Source of the DNA: Mycoplasma sp. CAG:472 | GTDB lineage: Bacteria; Bacillota_I; Bacilli_A; RF39; UBA660 | Direction: 5' to 3' | Assembly (NCBI GenBank): GCA_000437315.1 | Contig: FR899415.1 | Span: 1 to 64,000, forward strand | DNA: 64,000 nt | In this document: positions 44,514-51,890 of the stretch, in pieces | Numbering within the stretch: position 1 is the stretch's first letter | Layout: every line of letters starts with the position of its first letter | The notes under the pieces: generated by a model | Seen by the model: only the letters and a program-made list of their open reading frames with translations | Told to the model about the DNA's origin: nothing | The model's database searches: none | Made by a program: the position numbers and the translations under genes

Positions 44514-44900
44514 TTATAATAAATTAAGTTCACTTTTTAAACCATTTTGTAAAACTTTAGAAAAGTTAATATCTTTTGATTCAGCTAATTTTTTAAACCA
44601 TTCTGGCATTGTTACTGTAGTTTTAACTGTTTTATTAGAAAGTTTTTGTTCGTGTTCAAAAGTATTCAATTCAACCATTGTAATAAATTCATTTTTCTTA
44701 ACTTTAATATTCATATAATCATTTGTAGGAGCAGGAAGTTCTTTTAAATCAGGTAATATATTATATAAAGCATCTTGTGCCATATAATATGCATCCTCAA
44801 ATCCGATTCCAAAAGTAAATACATTATCAAAGTCTAAAAAAGTAACATTATATGCATTACCTTCTTTAGAAAATTTTGCTGGTTAAAAATAATTATTCAT
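44514..44900 (-). pseudogene. hicB: HicB-like antitoxin with an early nonsense codon
   Basis: From the ATG at 44900 the frame reads MNNYF, then TAA (44883-44885), then PAKFSKEGNAYNVTFLDFDN and onward without further stops to 44514. HicB proteins typically start M.nYfYPA.F, so TAC to TAA at codon 6 explains the break. The remainder has the partial-RNase-H-like HicB fold and a C-terminal RHH-like segment (KTTVTMPEWFKKLAESKDIN). Restart at the internal ATG (44783) would give an 89-residue fragment lacking the first strand. The adjacent hicA is also broken. Confidence 0.75.
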
Positions 44901-44938
44901 ATTTTTTTATGGTAGATATATTTTATATATGAGTCTGG

Positions 44939-45121
44939 TTATAATTTAATACCAGTACTCTTGATAATATTTGATAAAGTTCCCACAGGAATATCTCCTT
45001 TATGGTAGGGAATGATATACATACGTGTGCTTTTTTTAAATTTAATATTTGAACCTTTTTAAGATACAACTTCCTATTCATGTTTTTTCAGCTTCTTTAT
45101 CAATACTTTAGCAACTACCAT
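44939..45121 (-). pseudogene. hicA: HicA-like toxin with two nonsense codons
   Basis: A 60-codon minus-strand frame of exact HicA length reads MVVAKVLIKKLKKHE, TAG, EVVS, TAA, KGSNIKFKKS, then YIIPYHKGDIPVGTLSNIIK. HicA proteins have ...GWE.VR.KGSH.. followed by (V)P.H..kdIp.GTL..IlK, so the stops stand where Trp and Gln or similar are expected (codons 16 and 21). The catalytic His region is degraded too (SN for SH). It is immediately upstream of the broken hicB; the toxin cannot be made. Confidence 0.75.
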
Positions 45122-45153
45122 TTTCCTTTCCTCATATATTAATTTTTTAAACC

Positions 45154-45194
45154 TTGTTGACTAAATTTGTGGCATTTTGTTGACTACATTTGTG
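45154..45194. repeat. Two 18-bp direct repeats upstream of dead hicBA
   Basis: TTGTTGACTAAATTTGTG (45154-45171) and TTGTTGACTACATTTGTG (45177-45194), one mismatch, period 23. It lies between the hicBA remnant and the end of the yafQ-like gene. Confidence 0.7.
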
Positions 45195-45214
45195 ATAAAA
45201 ATAAAAAGTCCTTT

Positions 45215-45526
45215 TCAGAACTTTCTAAATAAATTACTATGTGATCCAGTTTCAACTAGAATAAGTATTAATTTATTGTTATCATATTTATAAATTAATA
45301 GCCAATCCGGTTCAATATGACATTCATAACAATCTTTATAATACCTATCATTAATTAATGAATGATTTTTATATCTTAAATCCAATGTTTCACAATTGAT
45401 AAGCTTATTAATTAACGTGTTAAGTTTAGTTAAATCCTTACCTTGTTTATAAACTTTTTTTATTGCTTTATTAAAAGATTTTGTACTGACAACTTTATAC
45501 GTCCCATTCTCATAATCAATTATCAA
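45215..45526 (-). CDS. yafQ: YafQ/RelE-family mRNA interferase toxin
   Basis: A 103-residue toxin. The C-terminal half is diagnostic of the YafQ branch: KDCYECHIEPDWLLIYKYDN and VETGSHSNLF, containing the catalytic His residues of the ribosome-dependent RelE-type nuclease. It overlaps the antitoxin gene by 11 bases, in the usual antitoxin-first order. Unlike the neighbouring hicBA, no inactivating change is visible. Confidence 0.9.
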   Translation of the reverse strand: MIIDYENGTYKVVSTKSFNKAIKKVYKQGKDLTKLNTLINKLINCETLDLRYKNHSLINDRYYKDCYECHIEPDWLLIYKYDNNKLILILVETGSHSNLFRKF

Positions 45527-45800
45527 GTATATCTTTCATTAAATCTTCAGCACTGCTATATGCTTTCGAATTAACTTTTCCTTTAATAATTTTGTCAGTC
45601 TCTTTTAAAGCTTTTTTAAGTTTATGATTAGGTACTCTATTCTTAACTTCAAAAGGAATTCCATTATGTTTCACAATTTGCTTTAAATAGATATTAATTG
45701 CGGTAGTCATATTTAAACCAAGTTCATCTAAAACTTTACTCGCTTCCTTTTTAGTTTCAGCATTAACATTGACATTAAGACTGCTAGTTATAGAGCTCAT
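45516..45800 (-). CDS. dinJ: DinJ/RelB-family antitoxin
   Basis: A 94-residue antitoxin. The N-terminal ribbon-helix-helix (SSLNVNVNAETKKEASKVLD, then LGLNMTTAINIYLKQIV) is the RelB/DinJ DNA-binding dimer domain that autoregulates the operon. The C-terminal part would wrap the toxin. AAGGAGATGA lies just upstream of the ATG. Confidence 0.9.
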   Translation of the reverse strand: MSSITSSLNVNVNAETKKEASKVLDELGLNMTTAINIYLKQIVKHNGIPFEVKNRVPNHKLKKALKETDKIIKGKVNSKAYSSAEDLMKDILDN

Positions 45801-45881
45801 TTAATCATCTCCTTCCACAAAAAGAATATCATATAATCTTTATAATGTCAACATACTATCATTATCTTTTTATTCAAAAAT

Positions 45882-45902
45882 AAAAAAGCCCTTGTGGGCC
45901 TT
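45882..45902 (-). terminator. Terminator of the coat protein gene
   Basis: GCCC / GGGC stem with an ACAA loop, followed on the minus strand by six T. Confidence 0.75.
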
Positions 45903-45908
45903 AAAAGT

Positions 45909-46346
45909 TTAGCAAACGCAATCTACATAACAATCAGTTAAACATCTAATACAGCATAGACAGCTACAATCCATTGTGAAAAATGAATTCGTAGAAACAT
46001 AAGGATTTAGTGATGTTTCATCTGGATTAGTTACTAAAACTCTGAAAGTACAACAATTGCCCTCGATTTTCTCTACTCTAAATACAGTTGAGCAAGTATC
46101 ACTTGTAGTTCCTGCAGCGCAAGCTGTCGCTTCTTTAGCTATTGGCATTGACCAAGGTTGCCCATTTGCACAGCATGTATAAAGCATTACTGGTCTTGTA
46201 TTACAAATAAGGCAATTTGCTCCACCACCTAGCATAGGTCTATCACATGTATCTAAACAGTTCTCTGGACAAGCATTTTCCTGAAGAACTAATATAACTG
46301 ATAGTATTTCATTTATGCAGTTTCCGTTTTTATTTGTGCAATTCAT
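45909..46346 (-). CDS. CotY/CotZ-like cysteine-rich spore coat protein
   Basis: A 145-residue protein with about 20 Cys, including CPENCLDTCDRP, CLICNTRPVMLYTCC and the end CSCLCCIRCLTDCYVDCVC. The order INEILSVILVLQENA, Cys clusters, and a central beta region (CCTFRVLVTN) matches the CotY/CotZ family of the outer coat or exosporium, which self-assembles through disulphides. A sigma-K-like promoter lies 30 bases upstream, which fits late mother-cell expression. Confidence 0.85.
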   Translation of the reverse strand: MNCTNKNGNCINEILSVILVLQENACPENCLDTCDRPMLGGGANCLICNTRPVMLYTCCANGQPWSMPIAKEATACAAGTTSDTCSTVFRVEKIEGNCCTFRVLVTNPDETSLNPYVSTNSFFTMDCSCLCCIRCLTDCYVDCVC

Positions 46347-46376
46347 AAATAATCACCCTCTCTTTTACTTTCATTA

Positions 46377-46403
46377 TAATTTATGTGAAAAAACAAAAAA
46401 TGT
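46377..46403 (-). promoter_or_regulatory. Sigma-K-like promoter of the coat protein gene
   Basis: On the minus strand AC (46402-46403), a 16-base spacer and CATAAATTA (46377-46385) match the sigma-K consensus AC, N16-17, CATAnnnTA. Confidence 0.6.
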
Positions 46404-46405
46404 GA

Positions 46406-46434
46406 TTTACATAATAAAGTTATTTTGATAAAAT
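46406..46434 (+). promoter_or_regulatory. Sigma-A promoter of the EIIB-like gene
   Basis: TTTACA (46406-46411), 17-base spacer, TAAAAT (46429-46434) preceded by TGA. Back-to-back with the sigma-K-like promoter. Confidence 0.6.
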
Positions 46435-46450
46435 TATTATTGGAGGAAAT

Positions 46451-46774
46451 ATGTTAAATAATATTTATGTACAATATGCTATTATAGCAATAATTATTAC
46501 CCTTATCGTTTTAGTGGTTTTAAAACTTAGAAAGAAAAACTTTAATATCGAAGCAAATAAACTTATCACATATCTTGGCGGAAAAGACAACATAATAAAT
46601 GCTGAAGCAAATATGAGTAGATTTAAAGTCATTTTAAAGGATACTAAACTTGTAGATAAGGAAGGTATTCAAAAACTTGGTGCTCAAGGCATCGTTGAAA
46701 TTGATAATCAATTAAAAATAATATTTGGTAAAGATGCCAAAACTTTAAAAAAATATATTAGTGAAATTGTCTAA
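46451..46774 (+). CDS. Membrane-anchored EIIB-like domain without the phosphorylated cysteine
   Basis: A 107-residue protein, ATG 6 bases after GGAGG. One N-terminal helix (YAIIAIIITLIVLVVLKLRK) is followed by a glucose-type PTS EIIB domain (LITYLGGKDNIINAEANMSR, then LGAQGIVEIDNQLKIIFG). In active EIIB the motif is CxTRLR; here it is NMSRFK, with Asn54 where the phosphoryl-carrying Cys should be. It therefore cannot act as a sugar phosphotransfer domain and may be structural or regulatory. Similar short proteins exist in other Firmicutes, but no role is known to me. Confidence 0.75.
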   Translation: MLNNIYVQYAIIAIIITLIVLVVLKLRKKNFNIEANKLITYLGGKDNIINAEANMSRFKVILKDTKLVDKEGIQKLGAQGIVEIDNQLKIIFGKDAKTLKKYISEIV

Positions 46775-46783
46775 TATATTTTT

Positions 46784-47077
46784 TTATACTTTCTCAATAT
46801 TTTTAATATCCTTAATTGGAAGTTTTTCACCCTTTAAGGTTAATAAATATGTACTTGTTTTACCTACAATAGTGCATTCTTTAACATCACTTTCAAAATA
46901 AACTCGACATCTTGATTTATAAACAAAGTCCTTTGATGAAAATATTTTATTTATTTTACTAACTATACTTTCATTTGAACTTACCCCTGGAATAGACATC
47001 TTGCCATAAAAACGATCTTGTGAATTATTTAACTTTTTCTTAATTTCAAATGCCGATACACTTGGTAAATTATCCAT
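46784..47077 (-). CDS. Small protein of unknown function
   Basis: A 97-residue protein (MDNLPSVSAFEIKKKLNNSQ; later SRCRVYFESDVKECTIVGKT, KGEKLPIKDI). Predicted mixed alpha/beta without membrane segment. No family recognised. It is convergent with the EIIB-like gene and divergent from the FtsW/RodA-like gene, whose real start lies 57 bases beyond it. Confidence 0.6.
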   Translation of the reverse strand: MDNLPSVSAFEIKKKLNNSQDRFYGKMSIPGVSSNESIVSKINKIFSSKDFVYKSRCRVYFESDVKECTIVGKTSTYLLTLKGEKLPIKDIKNIEKV

Positions 47078-47133
47078 TTAAATCACCCACTATAATATAT
47101 GATATTTTTTTAAATTTAGACAATAATAATAGT

Positions 47134-48192
47134 ATGAAACATATAAAAAGAAATATTTTAATATCTATATTTTTATTAATGATTATAAGTGTAATAAATA
47201 TTTATAATGCAAAGTACTTAAATAGTTTATATACTTATTACTATATCAAAGATATTATTTGGTATGTTTTAGGATTTATAACTTTCTTTTTTATAACTAA
47301 AATTAATACTAAAAAAATATTCAATATAAGTTTTATTTTATATATTATTAATATCGTTTTACTTATATTAACCTTAATAATTGGTAAAGAAATAAATGGA
47401 TCTAAAGGCTGGCTTAAAATAGGAAGTATATCTATTCAACCAAGTGAATTTATGAAGCTTACTCTTACCATATTTTTAATTAAAGTATCTCTTATCAAAG
47501 AAAAAAATAGTAAAAATATTTTAAAATTAATTATTATTACTTTTATTCCCTCATTACTAGTATTTTTAGAACCAGATACGGGAGCCATAATATTTTATAT
47601 TATAATTCTTATAACAATATTATTTACTAAAAATATAAATTATAAATATAAAGTATTTTTAGGTATAACTTTACTTTTTAGTTTTATATTAGGAATTTAT
47701 TTAATAAAAAATCCTTTGTTAATTCAAAATATTTTTAATAATGAAAATTATCGTATAAAAAGAATATTAAACTACAAACAAAGTTATCAAATGGATATGG
47801 CACTTACAAATATTTACAGTACACCTTTTATAAGAAATGGTTTTAATAAAATACTTCTTTATTTACCCGAAGGTATAACTGATTTTATATTAGATTTTAC
47901 TATTGGTAATTTTGGGTTTATTAGTCTATATATTATTTTACTTTTATATCTAAATATTATTTTTAATCTATGTAAACTTATTAAAAGTTCTAATGATAAA
48001 AAAACTAATTACTTAATAATTAGCTTTATCATTATGTTTTTTATTAATATTGCAATTAATGTTTCTATGAACCTTGGCACTTTTCCAATTATTGGTATAA
48101 CTCTTCCTTTTCTTTCTTATGGTGGTAGTAGCCTACTTTTTTACTTTATCTTTTTAGGTCTTATCTTTTCTTTAGTTAATAAGGATACTTAG
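47134..48192 (+). CDS. FtsW/RodA/SpoVE-family peptidoglycan glycosyltransferase
   Basis: A SEDS-family membrane protein of about 352 residues, starting at MKHIKRNILI; frames open further upstream but overlap the divergent gene. Signature regions are GSKGWLKIGSISIQPSEFMK (catalytic loop segment), FLEPDTGAIIFY, and C-terminal GTFPIIGITLPFLSYGGSSL. It polymerises lipid II glycan strands. Whether it is FtsW (division), RodA (elongation) or SpoVE (cortex) is not decidable from sequence. It is short for FtsW. Confidence 0.9.
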   Translation: MKHIKRNILISIFLLMIISVINIYNAKYLNSLYTYYYIKDIIWYVLGFITFFFITKINTKKIFNISFILYIINIVLLILTLIIGKEINGSKGWLKIGSISIQPSEFMKLTLTIFLIKVSLIKEKNSKNILKLIIITFIPSLLVFLEPDTGAIIFYIIILITILFTKNINYKYKVFLGITLLFSFILGIYLIKNPLLIQNIFNNENYRIKRILNYKQSYQMDMALTNIYSTPFIRNGFNKILLYLPEGITDFILDFTIGNFGFISLYIILLLYLNIIFNLCKLIKSSNDKKTNYLIISFIIMFFINIAINVSMNLGTFPIIGITLPFLSYGGSSLLFYFIFLGLIFSLVNKDT

Positions 48193-48388
48193 GCATATAG
48201 TATGAATATGAATAATTTCCTGATGGATAATATGGATTAAATCCCATATTTGGTGCTGCATTTATAATTGGTCTAGGTCTAGTAAGTCCTACGGCTGCTC
48301 CTCCGGCAAGGCCACCGAGTAAAAATGGTACAAAAAATTGTCTATCAGAACTAATATATGTTGGATATATTTTTTTATATGGATACAT
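48176..48388 (-). CDS. Small Tyr/Pro-rich protein with glycine-zipper segment
   Basis: A 70-residue protein: MYPYKKIYPTYISSDRQFFV, then PFLLGGLAGGAAVGL and a tail rich in Tyr, Pro and Asn (SGNYSYSYYMPKYPY). Composition resembles small spore-coat or surface proteins of Bacilli, but no family is certain. GAAAGGATGG precedes the ATG. It overlaps the end of the FtsW/RodA-like gene by 17 bases. Confidence 0.6.
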   Translation of the reverse strand: MYPYKKIYPTYISSDRQFFVPFLLGGLAGGAAVGLTRPRPIINAAPNMGFNPYYPSGNYSYSYYMPKYPY

Positions 48389-48484
48389 TTAAAACCCATC
48401 CTTTCTATAATAAAATATGTAAAAAGTTTAAATTAACAAGTTAAATAGCCTAATTTCCTTTATTTAACATAAAATTTTAATATA

Positions 48485-48832
48485 ATGATTAGAAATTTTC
48501 CTCCAAACTATGATCCAAATTTATTTTCAATGGTAGCTGCAATTGCGGGTGCTATTGTTGTCGGAGATTTTGATGATTATGAACTCAATTCTATAGGTAA
48601 CTGGATAATTTTATTTGGCCAATATTTACTTACATTTGCATCTCAGCAGCAACTAATAGAGCAAAGAATCGAAGGACATAATATTAATATAAATTCTAGA
48701 AAAGCTAAAATGGGAGGAAGTCCATATTCAAATGACAAAAGTAATTTAAATCAGCAATATGAAATAGACTATCTTTTAAAGGCAATTAAAATAATCGAAG
48801 AAAAGTTAAATGAAATCAATAAAAAAATATAG
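48485..48832 (+). CDS. Small conserved-looking protein of unknown function
   Basis: A 115-residue protein: MIRNFPPNYDPNLFSMVAAI, then AGAIVVGDFDDYELNSIGNW and FGQYLLTFASQQQLIEQRIE, with a C-terminal coiled coil (LLKAIKIIEEKLNEINKKI). One or two moderately hydrophobic segments may associate with membrane. There is no ribosome binding site; AATATAATG precedes the start as in spoVB. The 3' end lies in a 38-bp block duplicated at 53248-53285. Confidence 0.55.
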   Translation: MIRNFPPNYDPNLFSMVAAIAGAIVVGDFDDYELNSIGNWIILFGQYLLTFASQQQLIEQRIEGHNININSRKAKMGGSPYSNDKSNLNQQYEIDYLLKAIKIIEEKLNEINKKI

Positions 48833-48851
48833 TAAATTATACTACATTTTT
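48814..48851. repeat. 38-bp duplicated terminator/gene-end block, copy 1
   Basis: One mismatch to 53248-53285. Holds the last codons of the 115-aa gene, the TAGTA / TACTA stem with T-runs on both strands (bidirectional terminator), and the last codons (KNVV, stop) of the convergent HExxH gene. Confidence 0.8.
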
Positions 48852-49571
48852 TCTAATTAAAGTCATATATTTATCATCATATTCAAAAACTTTAGTATTT
48901 TCGTACTTTTTATATAGATTAGTTATATAATTACCAATATATATTGAGGCAACTGTATATTCACCTAACATATACAAAGTAAATTGTTCAGCAATAAACT
49001 CCTCAGGATTTTTAAGTGAGTAACATGAATAATTTTGAAATCTTTTTTTCATCAAAACATCTACATTAGTCATAAAATGCTCGTTATAAGACAAAAATAA
49101 AAGATTTGAAAGTATATGACCAACTTCATGAAAGACAACACCTTTTATATTATAAGCATTAAAAATATTTTTTGATTTTCCAGTATAAATTTTTTGATAA
49201 AGTTTTGAGTATGAAAGTAATTCATTAACTGATATAGATTCAAAATACGATTTACCATATATAAGTCTTTCCTCATAACTTAATTCACCATTTACGTATG
49301 GATTTAAAATATTTTTATTAGGTACTTCATTAGCAAATGCAAGAATTTTAAAATAAAGTTTTAACTTGTATAAAGAAGAATAGGATAAATTTCCATTATA
49401 ATAAAGTTTATATATTTTATTAATATCATCAAAAGCATTTTCAATTGAACCAATATAATTGATTCTATTTTTTAAATTTGGAAATTTTTTAAAAACTTCG
49501 TTAAAAGCCTCATATACTTCATCTGCTATTTTTACATCAATACCTGTAAAATCAAATATATTATCTACCAT
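48837..49571 (-). CDS. Putative HExxH zinc-peptidase-like protein, paralogue 1
   Basis: About 244 residues from the ATG at 49571 (MVDNIFDFTGIDVKIADEVY); an ATG at 49583 is also open. FHEVGHIL (about residue 148) is an HExxH zincin motif and EFIAEQF about 40 residues later can supply the third ligand. The earlier part is helical (FKKFPNLKNRINYIGSIENA). Similar in length and layout to 51891-52616. No signal peptide, so a cytoplasmic peptidase, or an inactive relative, is inferred. Last gene of a seven-gene minus-strand operon. Confidence 0.65.
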   Translation of the reverse strand: MVDNIFDFTGIDVKIADEVYEAFNEVFKKFPNLKNRINYIGSIENAFDDINKIYKLYYNGNLSYSSLYKLKLYFKILAFANEVPNKNILNPYVNGELSYEERLIYGKSYFESISVNELLSYSKLYQKIYTGKSKNIFNAYNIKGVVFHEVGHILSNLLFLSYNEHFMTNVDVLMKKRFQNYSCYSLKNPEEFIAEQFTLYMLGEYTVASIYIGNYITNLYKKYENTKVFEYDDKYMTLIRKNVV

Positions 49572-50274
49572 AAGAATTACCATTTTCTAAAGTGGCTTTT
49601 GTTTCATCACTTAAATATGGATATACGTTTTCAAATAATTTTTGATTAAATGATTTCATAAGGTTAAATACTACTTTACCAGAATAGTCATAATTTTTCC
49701 AAACCTTAATTGAATGTTTTGATATGATGGCCAGAGCTAGTTTACTGTCAATTTCTGGAACTTCACATGAAATTTTTGTAATATCTAAATTATTTTTAAT
49801 CATATTTTTTTCAAATTCTGGATTGCACATCATATATTCAATTACAAACCTTTTATATTCTTTAAGAAGTTCATTATAATAAGTAGGATTTTCCTCTTTG
49901 CTTTGATCATTTAAAATTACTTCATATAAATCCTTTAATGTTTTAACAAAAAAACTGTGAACTAACAAATCTTTTGACCCAGTAGCTAAATTATAATTAT
50001 ATGCTATTTTAAAATCTAGTCTATTATAATATAATTCTTCAGTAACCTTTGCATCACTATTGGGAATAACATTACCTAAAAAAGCAATTAAGTCATCTTC
50101 ATACTTAATCATCGATGCAATACTCTTTAATGATTTTGCAATTTCTTTTTGGTTATTAACCTCAAGTGCATTAAGTAATGTTACATATTCTTCAATAATA
50201 TCAGAACTATTTAATAATAACTCTCCCTCAGCTAACTTTTGTTTTAAATACTTTCTTTCTTTACCATTTAACAT
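49561..50274 (-). CDS. Helical protein of unknown function, cluster family member
   Basis: 237 residues, all-helical. Shares TEELYYNRLDFKIAYNYN, TGSKDLLVHSFFVKTLKDLY and MCNPEFEKNMIKNNLDITKI with the 53374-54078 product, and weaker versions with the two intervening paralogues. Good AAAGGGAAGG site. Overlaps the HExxH gene by 11 bases, suggesting coupled expression. No known domain. Confidence 0.65.
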   Translation of the reverse strand: MLNGKERKYLKQKLAEGELLLNSSDIIEEYVTLLNALEVNNQKEIAKSLKSIASMIKYEDDLIAFLGNVIPNSDAKVTEELYYNRLDFKIAYNYNLATGSKDLLVHSFFVKTLKDLYEVILNDQSKEENPTYYNELLKEYKRFVIEYMMCNPEFEKNMIKNNLDITKISCEVPEIDSKLALAIISKHSIKVWKNYDYSGKVVFNLMKSFNQKLFENVYPYLSDETKATLENGNSYGR

Positions 50275-50279
50275 ATATA

Positions 50280-50360
50280 CTACCTTCCCTTTCTAATTAA
50301 TAATGTATCATAAATACTAAAAGCTTTATTTTTGTCATCATTTTTTATAGCACTTTGCAT
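50280..50360 (-). CDS. Very short peptide or gene remnant in the HExxH cluster
   Basis: A 26-residue frame (MQSAIKNDDKNKAFSIYDTL, ending RKGR) with AAAGGAAG upstream and the next gene's ribosome binding site inside its last codons. It fits the tight spacing of the operon, but could be a remnant of a paralogue. Confidence 0.35.
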   Translation of the reverse strand: MQSAIKNDDKNKAFSIYDTLLIRKGR

Positions 50361-50362
50361 AA

Positions 50363-51121
50363 CTATCTTCCTTTAAAATATCCCTTTGCACAATTATATA
50401 ATGCATTCAAATAATAATTATCATTGTTACTTTCTACTATGTCTTCTAGATAATTAAGTACTTCATTTTTACTATTTTCATCCATAGACAAAAAGTAATT
50501 TTCAAATAACTTTTGATCAAATAAATTTTCAACAATACTTTTTGGATCATAACTTGGATTAATACTTGCAATAAGATTAATAATTTCAAAACAATTTTCT
50601 AGTGCAAATGAAGGCTCAAGTGGTGGCAAATCCACATTTATTTTAGTAATGTCAAATCCTAAATTGAGCATTTTTCTTTCAAAATCTGGATTTTGTATCA
50701 TGCTTTTGATAGAACTTTCTAAATATGCTTGTTTTATTTTTTGATTAAAATTAGAATCCGTTTTGTCTAGTTCAAGTTTGCCTGAAAAAATTATATCATA
50801 GATATCTTTTAATGCTTTTATGTGATAACTATATTCCTTAAAATCCTCTTCGTTATTATTTTTTTTACGAAAATACTCATTTTTATAAGACAGTCTCATT
50901 TGCCATGTATGCTCATAACCTTCTATCTGATGATCATAGTTTTTGCTATTTAAATAATCTATCATATTATCCTCGTATTCAATTAAACTAATTATCTTTT
51001 TTATTGTATTTTCAGCCTCAGTTTGTTTTCCTAATTTCATTGCAAGTAATATATCTTCATAATGAGTTACAATTGCAATACTTACACCATAAAGTGCCAT
51101 CTGTACTTCTTTATCTTCCAT
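50363..51121 (-). CDS. Helical protein of unknown function, cluster family member
   Basis: 252 residues, helical, divergent member of the family (SLIEYEDNMIDYLNSKNYDH, HIKALKDIYDIIFSGKLELD, MIQNPDFERKMLNLGFDITK). The shared 'NP(E/D)FE..M...(L/F)DITKI' segment links it to the others. It ends YFKGR, codons that embed the following ribosome binding site, and overlaps the upstream gene by 11 bases. Confidence 0.6.
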   Translation of the reverse strand: MEDKEVQMALYGVSIAIVTHYEDILLAMKLGKQTEAENTIKKIISLIEYEDNMIDYLNSKNYDHQIEGYEHTWQMRLSYKNEYFRKKNNNEEDFKEYSYHIKALKDIYDIIFSGKLELDKTDSNFNQKIKQAYLESSIKSMIQNPDFERKMLNLGFDITKINVDLPPLEPSFALENCFEIINLIASINPSYDPKSIVENLFDQKLFENYFLSMDENSKNEVLNYLEDIVESNNDNYYLNALYNCAKGYFKGR

Positions 51122-51887
51122 AACTTATACCTCTTTCATTTATAACCTTTTTAAATTCAAAAATTATAAAATTACATTTCTTTAATGAATATAAATAATC
51201 TTTTATATCTAAAAAATCCTCATAATCTAAATTATTAACTAAATATTCAAATAAATATTTTCTTTTTAAAGTTTTCAAAGTATTATCTTCATCAAAAACT
51301 ATATCATTTAAACCCTCAGCATATAATATTAAATTCATTGTTTCGTTTTTTATGTTTTCTTCATTACAATCTGTATAAACAACATTATTTAAATCAAAAT
51401 TTGCAGAAAGTAACAATTCCTCCAACTCAGGACATAACATAACATCTGAAAAAAAACATGGATAAAGTTTTTTCTTCATATTTTCAAAAAATTTACTATC
51501 AACTTTTTTTAGGTCTAAAGTATCATTTAGTAAAACATTAAATATTTTTTTATATGAATAAGCATACGCATTTGCTCTTGCATAAATTACACTATCTTCT
51601 ACATAAAAATAATTTGTATTATAATAATTAATTATAAAAAAATATAATTTATCAAGATAAGCTGGATTATTTTCTTCGATATTATCTAAGGCATAATTAT
51701 ATAGATTCTCTACAGTTTTTTCATCTAATGTAGCAAGTATTTCTTCTTCTCTAGATTTATATTCGTTTATTTTTTTTGATAATTCATATATATTTTTCTT
51801 ATCATCTTTTTCAATAAAATTAATAAGTAATATATATAGCTGATACATTTCTTTAGCTATTTTTTTAAGTTCAATTAAATTTTCCAT
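51111..51887 (-). CDS. Helical protein of unknown function, cluster family member
   Basis: 258 residues, helical, the most divergent member: MENLIELKKIAKEMYQLYIL, YSYKKIFNVLLNDTLDLKKV, and MLCPELEELLLSANFDLNNV at the place of the family's MCNPEFE..DITKI motif. Ends ISYGR. No signal or membrane segment. Part of the same operon, three bases after the second HExxH gene. Confidence 0.6.
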   Translation of the reverse strand: MENLIELKKIAKEMYQLYILLINFIEKDDKKNIYELSKKINEYKSREEEILATLDEKTVENLYNYALDNIEENNPAYLDKLYFFIINYYNTNYFYVEDSVIYARANAYAYSYKKIFNVLLNDTLDLKKVDSKFFENMKKKLYPCFFSDVMLCPELEELLLSANFDLNNVVYTDCNEENIKNETMNLILYAEGLNDIVFDEDNTLKTLKRKYLFEYLVNNLDYEDFLDIKDYLYSLKKCNFIIFEFKKVINERGISYGR

Positions 51888-51890
51888 ATA

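Noticed and set aside
44514..45121. Stop-codon reassignment as an explanation for in-frame TAA/TAG in hicBA
   Set aside because: The three stops would need different amino acids (Tyr, Trp, Gln-like), and all other genes use TAA, TAG and TGA as normal stops.
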